Source: SXIZ01 sp040079795
Lineage (GTDB): Bacteria; Pseudomonadota; Gammaproteobacteria; Methylococcales; Methylomonadaceae
DNA: 46,675 nucleotides
Reading direction: 5' to 3'
Assembly: GCA_040079795.1 (NCBI GenBank)
Contig: JBEBJQ010000024.1
Coordinates: forward strand, 1-46,675
In this document: positions 42,514-46,675 of the stretch, piece by piece
Layout: every line of letters begins with the position of its first letter
Position numbering within the stretch: the stretch's first letter is position 1
Notes under the pieces: model-generated
Databases searched by the model: none
Seen by the model: the letters and a program-made list of their open reading frames with translations, nothing else
Told to the model about the DNA's origin: nothing
Position numbers and translations under genes: made by a program

Positions 42514-42900
42514 ATGGGCGAGAATCAAAAATTAATGGCAGCCGTAATTGGGATATTTGTGCTGGGCTTCGTCATGGTAGCTTTAAGCAAGCAAGATGAG
42601 TCACCGGAAATTGTGGCCGAAAGGACACGTTTGTTAACGTTTTCATCTATGCAAGGCATGGCCGGCCAAAAATGTCCGGTAGCCATCAGAAATGCAACCG
42701 GTACCGAGGTTTATTTTCCAATCTCCAATGAAAGCGATAAAGAGACTTATGTGACCTTAAATTATAAAGGCACGGAAAAAGGCGATAAATTTAAAACCGC
42801 GGAATGTACCTTGACTTTGGCATTGGGCGGTATTTCTAAGCTGGTCATTGATGGCAACGCCGTGATTGACAAGAAAAAACATACCACCGTCAATAATTAA
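42514..42900 (+). CDS. Membrane-anchored protein of unknown function in the copper-like cluster
   Basis: 128 residues, GGGG-type ribosome-binding site (ACAGGGGAATGAA) before the ATG. One N-terminal membrane segment (MAAVIGIFVLGFVMVAL) is followed by a soluble part of about 100 residues. Two Cys (GQKCPVAI and TAECTLTLA) could form a disulfide on the periplasmic side. The segment VYFPISNESDKETYVTLNYK looks beta-rich, with hydrophobic LTLALGGISKLVIDG near the end. No known domain is recognised. Its place between Met-rich export proteins and multicopper oxidases suggests an accessory factor, but this is only positional. Confidence 0.65.
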   Translation: MGENQKLMAAVIGIFVLGFVMVALSKQDESPEIVAERTRLLTFSSMQGMAGQKCPVAIRNATGTEVYFPISNESDKETYVTLNYKGTEKGDKFKTAECTLTLALGGISKLVIDGNAVIDKKKHTTVNN

Positions 42901-42979
42901 GGTAAATATCAGGATAAATGCTTGGTTTTATAACTGCATGAATGTCCAGGGACGGATGGGGATTCAAACAAACAAAGCG

Positions 42980-42996
42980 CAGCAGTAAAACTGCTG
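42980..42996. repeat. Small hairpin CAGCAGT-AAA-ACTGCTG
   Basis: A perfect 7-bp stem with a three-base loop, 80 bases after the anchored-protein gene and 103 before the multicopper oxidase start. It has no T-run after it. It may mark the end of the first transcript or a regulatory structure. Confidence 0.35.
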
Positions 42997-43042
42997 GGAT
43001 TATGCACAGATTACATCCAATGATTTTAAAAGCCAGTTTTTT

Positions 43043-43082
43043 AGCACTATTTTTTCAAACAATCGCCTGAGTGCTGTTTTTT
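43043..43082 (+). terminator. Terminator-like hairpin just before the first multicopper oxidase
   Basis: AGCACT pairs with AGTGCT across a 21-base loop and is followed by GTTTTTT. It ends 16 bases before the multicopper oxidase ATG and just ahead of its TAGGAGA ribosome-binding site. The short stem makes it a weak terminator, but its place suits an attenuator. The upstream neighbour ends 142 bases earlier. Confidence 0.4.
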
Positions 43083-43098
43083 CATTTAGGAGACACCA

Positions 43099-44718
43099 AT
43101 GAACAATCAACGTCGACAATTTTTAAAACACACCGCACTAACTGCTGCTTTATTAGCCACTTATCCAGCGTTGTTGCAGGCGAATATGCCACATAAAGCC
43201 TCTAAAGCATCCGCCGATTTTCAGGCGGATGTTGAGCTTGAATTAACACAGGAAGCTATGGAGATCGCTATTTTTAGTGGGTCGAAAACCAGCGTTTGGA
43301 AAGTATCCGGCAAAGTGTTAAAAGGAGCTGCCGATGCGGTAAAAAATAACCCTGAAAGCTATCTTGCCCCCACCCTTCATTTACACAAAGGCCAAAAGGT
43401 ACGCATTTATTTAAAAAATAAGCTACCGGCGCAATCCATTTTGCACTGGCATGGTTTGCATGTCCCCGCCGACATGGATGGTAATCCGATGTATGCCATC
43501 AATACCGGCGAAAGCTTTGTCTATGAGTTTGAAGTGCGCAACCGTGCCGGCACCTACTGGTATCACGCGCATACGCATGGGGTGACCGCCCGGCAAGTCT
43601 ACTCAGGATTGGCAGGATTATTGATTGTCAGCGACCCTGAAGAGCAGGCATTAAATCTACCACGCGGTGAATTTGATATTGGTCTGGCTATTCAGGACCG
43701 TAGTTTCGATGCCCAAAATCAACTGCACTATCGCCCCAACATGATGCAGAAAATGCAAGGCTTTTTAGGTGATCAAATTTTCATTAATGGACGGCCTGAT
43801 TTTGTATTAAACGTTGCCACTCGTGCCTATCGTTTGCGTTTACTGAATGGCTCCAATTCCAGGCTTTATAAACTCGCTTGGGACGACGGTTCAGTCATTA
43901 ACGTTATTGGCGTAGATGGCGGGTTATTGGAACATCCCGTTCAAGTTCCTTATCTGATGCTCGCGCCCGGAGAGCGGCGTGAACTGTGGGTAGATTTCAG
44001 CGATAAAGCCTTAAATACCGAACTTACCTTGCGTAGTAAACCATTTGAAGCCAGCTCCCCCGGCGGCATGATGGGGGGTATGGGCAATATGGGTGGAATG
44101 GGCCGTCGCGGTATGATGGGTATGGGAATGATGGGTGGCGGCATGGGCGCTAGCGCCAAGTTACCCTTAGGAGGTGACTATCCCCTATTAAAAATCCGTG
44201 TCAATAAAAAATCAGCAGGTAGTGGGCCGTTACCCAAACAGTTAACCGCGATTAAACCGTTAAAATTAACGGATGCCGCTAATAGCGGGCAAGCTCGCCA
44301 GTTCAGCCTGTCCATGCAGCACATGTCCGCTTTGCTTAATGGCCGTAGCTATAAAATGGACGATATTAGACCTGACGAAATCATGCCACTGAATACTGTG
44401 CAACTCATTGAGTTTGACAATGGCTATGAGGGAGGACACGGGATGGGGATGCACATGGCTATGCCGCACCCTATGCACTTGCATGGCGAACAATTCCAGA
44501 TTGTTAAACGGGAAGTCAAAGAGAGTGCGAAAAGCGATTACGCTTCGGTAGCTAATGGCCTTATCGACAGCGGTTGGCACGATACCGTGTTAGTTATGCC
44601 AGGCGAAAAAATCACAGTGCTAAAGCCATTCAATGACTATGCCGGTATATTTATGGTGCATTGTCACAACCTGGAACACGAAGATATGGGCATGATGCGG
44701 GATTTATTAGTGCAATAG
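43099..44718 (+). CDS. CueO/CopA-like multicopper oxidase, Tat-exported
   Basis: 539 residues, ATG with TAGGAGA upstream. NNQRRQFLKHTALTAALLA is a twin-arginine signal, so it is exported folded with copper in place. The four copper-ligand motifs are complete: HWHGLHVP, YWYHAHTHG, HPMHLHGEQF and MVHCHNLEHEDMGMM, the last with the type-1 Met. Residues about 322-352 form a Met/Gly-rich insert (GGMMGGMGNMGGMGRRGMMG, and on) like that of CueO, which binds Cu(I) near the type-1 site. It would oxidize Cu(I) or phenolic substrates and protect against copper. It is the first of two multicopper oxidases in tandem. Confidence 0.93.
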   Translation: MNNQRRQFLKHTALTAALLATYPALLQANMPHKASKASADFQADVELELTQEAMEIAIFSGSKTSVWKVSGKVLKGAADAVKNNPESYLAPTLHLHKGQKVRIYLKNKLPAQSILHWHGLHVPADMDGNPMYAINTGESFVYEFEVRNRAGTYWYHAHTHGVTARQVYSGLAGLLIVSDPEEQALNLPRGEFDIGLAIQDRSFDAQNQLHYRPNMMQKMQGFLGDQIFINGRPDFVLNVATRAYRLRLLNGSNSRLYKLAWDDGSVINVIGVDGGLLEHPVQVPYLMLAPGERRELWVDFSDKALNTELTLRSKPFEASSPGGMMGGMGNMGGMGRRGMMGMGMMGGGMGASAKLPLGGDYPLLKIRVNKKSAGSGPLPKQLTAIKPLKLTDAANSGQARQFSLSMQHMSALLNGRSYKMDDIRPDEIMPLNTVQLIEFDNGYEGGHGMGMHMAMPHPMHLHGEQFQIVKREVKESAKSDYASVANGLIDSGWHDTVLVMPGEKITVLKPFNDYAGIFMVHCHNLEHEDMGMMRDLLVQ

Positions 44719-44769
44719 GTTGGTTAAACAAATTAAAAAATAAAACACACGCCCGTTTGAGGTCATGCT

Positions 44770-46494
44770 ATGCGAAAAAAACTCATTAAAACCCTTCTAG
44801 GTAGTTCGTTACTACTACCCATATTAAGCCAAGCGGCCATAGACCTCCCTACCTCAGCCAAAATTCCGCTGGGGGCTGTTGAAGAGGTTTGCATTGACTT
44901 CAACCCTGCCGAGTGGCGCAATGCGCAAGTGGTGGATGGTGTCCAAATCCAGGAATCGCGCCTGTGCGACCCCGATAATCCGGCGGATATTGCGGCCTTT
45001 GTTAAAGGCACCAATAACATCTCCATGGAAACCTTAATGAAAACGCAGTTGGCCACCGATGCGGTGACCCTGTCCGATGATGTCGACGGCGACGGCGACC
45101 CTGACCATATCATCATCAAGCTGGAAATCGTCGAGCTAAACGGCCATTCCCCGGATGTGAAAGACCCGATTACCACTTTCGATATCGCCCCCGGCATCCA
45201 GCCGACCTTTTGGGTGTATGCGCCCAAAACCCGCGATATGTCCACCATGAATTTGTATGACACGCGTGCCAATCCGACCTTGCGCGTACCTTCCCCGACC
45301 ATTCGGGTGGAGCAGGACGATGTGGTTTGGATTGTTTTAGAAAACACCCATTATTTACCGCACTCCATCCACTTGCATGGGGTTGACCATCCGTTTGAGA
45401 ACCATGGCGGTATGGGTAACGATGGCGTTGGGCAAACCAGTAATATGGATACCATGCCCGGCGACAGTAAAACCTATGTCATCAAACCGCGCCAACCCGG
45501 CACCATGTATTACCATTGCCATGTGCAACCGCATGTGCATATCCCGATGGGCTTACAAGGCATGTTCGTGGTAGAAGAAAACCGCCCCAACAACTGGCCC
45601 CAAACCTTAAACGTTGGTGCCGGACAAGTGCGCCACCCTTCCGTTGCGGTATTGGAAAAATACGTCCGTGAATACGATTTGCATTATGAAACCGCCGACA
45701 AAGAACTGCATGAAGAAGTCGCCAGGTCAGCCAATGATCCGCGCTTACTCGCCAAACACCTGAATATGGACTATGACACCACCGATGCGACAGATGACTA
45801 CTACATGCTCAATGGGCGCTCATTTCCTTATACTTTAAGGGAATCATTGATTCATATGGGTAAAGATGAAAAAGTTAAATTGCGTATTTTAAATGGGCAT
45901 ACCGAAGCATTAGGGGTTCATATTCATGGTCATAAGCCGGTCATTACCCATTACGACGGCGTAGACAACGGCCCTGGATCGTACATCCAACGCGACGTGC
46001 ATGGCATGGTGCCTGCGCAGCGCATCGACTTGGAACTGAATGGTAAAGATGATGGCTTAAACAGTTTTGGCGAAGGGATTTGGATGATGCACGACCATGT
46101 TGAAAAAGCCTTTACCACCAATGGCGCGGGTGAAGGCGGCGATATTAGCCTGGTGGTCTATAAAGGCTTTTATGATGAACGCGGTATACCTAAAGCCCAC
46201 GGTATGAGTCTCGCACCTTATTTCACTAAAGAGTTTTGGCAACGCAATTACCCGCTGTGGCAGGATTATGATGAATGGCGCAGCTTGGGCTTGCCTGAGT
46301 TGACCGGGGGGGCTGCGGCAACTGCTAATCCGGCAAGCATCGATACACCGACGCTCGCCGTGAAAGCCCCACAAGAAGGGGGTTCGCCAATTTTAACCGG
46401 GCTATACGGCTTATTGCTAGGGCTTGCACTCTATACCTTAGCTATTAACTGGCGCTCTATTCTTAATCTATTTCGGCCAAAGCACGCAAATTAA
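44770..46494 (+). CDS. Two-domain multicopper oxidase with C-terminal membrane anchor
   Basis: 574 residues, ATG with GAGG upstream. A signal peptide (LIKTLLGSSLLLPILSQAA) leads to a preliminary region holding DDVDGDGDPDH (residues 103-113), an EF-hand-like calcium loop. Cupredoxin domain one has HSIHLHGVDHP and YYHCHVQPHVHIPMGLQG; domain two has VHIHGHKP and WMMHDHVEKAF. The type-1 site ligands (His, Cys, His, Met) seem to be in domain one. It has two cupredoxin domains, unlike the three of the CueO-like neighbour 51 bases upstream. A hydrophobic C-terminus (GLYGLLLGLALYTLAINW) probably tethers it to the inner membrane. The substrate is unknown. Confidence 0.88.
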   Translation: MRKKLIKTLLGSSLLLPILSQAAIDLPTSAKIPLGAVEEVCIDFNPAEWRNAQVVDGVQIQESRLCDPDNPADIAAFVKGTNNISMETLMKTQLATDAVTLSDDVDGDGDPDHIIIKLEIVELNGHSPDVKDPITTFDIAPGIQPTFWVYAPKTRDMSTMNLYDTRANPTLRVPSPTIRVEQDDVVWIVLENTHYLPHSIHLHGVDHPFENHGGMGNDGVGQTSNMDTMPGDSKTYVIKPRQPGTMYYHCHVQPHVHIPMGLQGMFVVEENRPNNWPQTLNVGAGQVRHPSVAVLEKYVREYDLHYETADKELHEEVARSANDPRLLAKHLNMDYDTTDATDDYYMLNGRSFPYTLRESLIHMGKDEKVKLRILNGHTEALGVHIHGHKPVITHYDGVDNGPGSYIQRDVHGMVPAQRIDLELNGKDDGLNSFGEGIWMMHDHVEKAFTTNGAGEGGDISLVVYKGFYDERGIPKAHGMSLAPYFTKEFWQRNYPLWQDYDEWRSLGLPELTGGAAATANPASIDTPTLAVKAPQEGGSPILTGLYGLLLGLALYTLAINWRSILNLFRPKHAN

Positions 46495-46546
46495 CAAACC
46501 CTAAAAACTATAAATAATAATTAATCCACTTAGAAGGCATACCACT

Positions 46547-46675
46547 ATGAATACATTGATCTTATTAAAAAAAGCGAGTTTAACCCTCTTAGGTCTGGTT
46601 TTCTCAGCAACACTTTGGGCGCACGGTGGTGCCGCCGGGACGGATACCGACCAATGTAAGTTTGAATTGGAGCCC
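46547..46675 (+). CDS. Secreted protein with predicted mature N-terminal His, cut by the window end
   Basis: 43 codons are visible. ATG is preceded by AGAAGG. The signal peptide (LKKASLTLLGLVFSATLWA) would be cleaved before HGGAAGTDTDQCKFELEP, so the mature chain begins with His. An N-terminal His can form half of a histidine-brace copper site, as in CopC, LPMO and some Pmo-linked proteins, though one His alone is not proof. The sequence resembles, from memory only, secreted AHGG...C proteins found near multicopper oxidases in methanotrophs. It is 52 bases after the multicopper oxidase and probably the next gene of that operon. Confidence 0.6.
   Translation, partial: MNTLILLKKASLTLLGLVFSATLWAHGGAAGTDTDQCKFELEP

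Noticed and set aside
43950..44159. Minus-strand Pro/Ile-rich frame (PIPIIP repeats)
   Set aside because: It is only the antisense of the Met/Gly-rich insert of the CueO-like oxidase.
44763..45347. 194-codon minus-strand reading frame opposite the two-domain multicopper oxidase
   Set aside because: It lies fully antisense to a gene with clear copper motifs, has no family motif and no ribosome-binding site.

Overview
The window looks like chromosomal DNA of a moderately AT-rich gammaproteobacterium. The best guess is a methanotroph of the Methylococcales. This rests on the mix of genes (MdtC-type RND pump, DUF748, DUF3422, YfhL ferredoxin, MauG-type di-heme protein beside a long-helix porin, and a cluster with two multicopper oxidases), not on a marker gene. 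No methane monooxygenase, rRNA or tRNA gene was seen. The window cuts a gene at each end.

Region 1 (1-7.9 kb). A cut ricin-type lectin gene (minus) is followed by a decayed YoeB/Txe toxin relic (plus). Then comes a leftward operon of three tandem paralogous Ig-like (Big_5/SwmB-type) giant repeats proteins, ending in a TPR-GNAT acetyltransferase gene six bases downstream. Its leader holds a perfect 15-bp palindrome and a strong leftward intrinsic terminator, and next to it lies a 218-bp MITE-like element whose second copy is at 37.7-37.9 kb.

Region 2 (7.9-13 kb). A large AsmA-like DUF748 envelope protein (plus), then three minus genes: an HNH nuclease, a GFA-fold zinc protein and an NADPH-dependent FMN reductase.

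Region 3 (13.1-17.8 kb). A near-perfect Fur box precedes an outer-membrane porin, a MauG-type di-heme c protein, a secreted FMN-binding-domain protein, a small His-containing membrane protein overlapping it by one base, and a Nudix hydrolase. I read this as an iron-responsive envelope redox module, possibly undescribed as a unit.

Region 4 (17.8-25.5 kb). M14 carboxypeptidase, DUF3422 protein, a stand-alone M41-type (FtsH-like) peptidase domain, an orphan RecD-like helicase, a secreted CotH-like protein lacking a key Asp, and periplasmic MsrB.

Region 5 (25.5-31.9 kb, all minus). coaD-yfhL, then PilZ, birA, coaX and an MdtC-like RND pump gene without a membrane-fusion partner. CoA and biotin cofactor genes are mixed with a cyclic-di-GMP receptor candidate.

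Region 6 (32.2-41.3 kb). An HDOD protein, a very large MASE1-GAF-PAS-PAS-GAF-PAS-GGDEF-EAL cyclic-di-GMP protein, the second MITE-like copy, a DEAD-box RNA helicase and an OmpR/EnvZ-like two-component pair.

Region 7 (41.4 kb to end). Divergent from the two-component pair is a probable periplasmic copper-handling cluster: a tiny His/Met repeat peptide, a Met/Cys-rich exported protein with a doubled EMSCGAMM motif, a membrane-anchored protein of unknown function, a CueO-like Tat-exported multicopper oxidase, a membrane-anchored two-domain multicopper oxidase, and the start of a secreted protein whose predicted mature N-terminus is histidine. With the Fur-preceded module and the Ig-like/GNAT operon, this is the best place to look for new biology.
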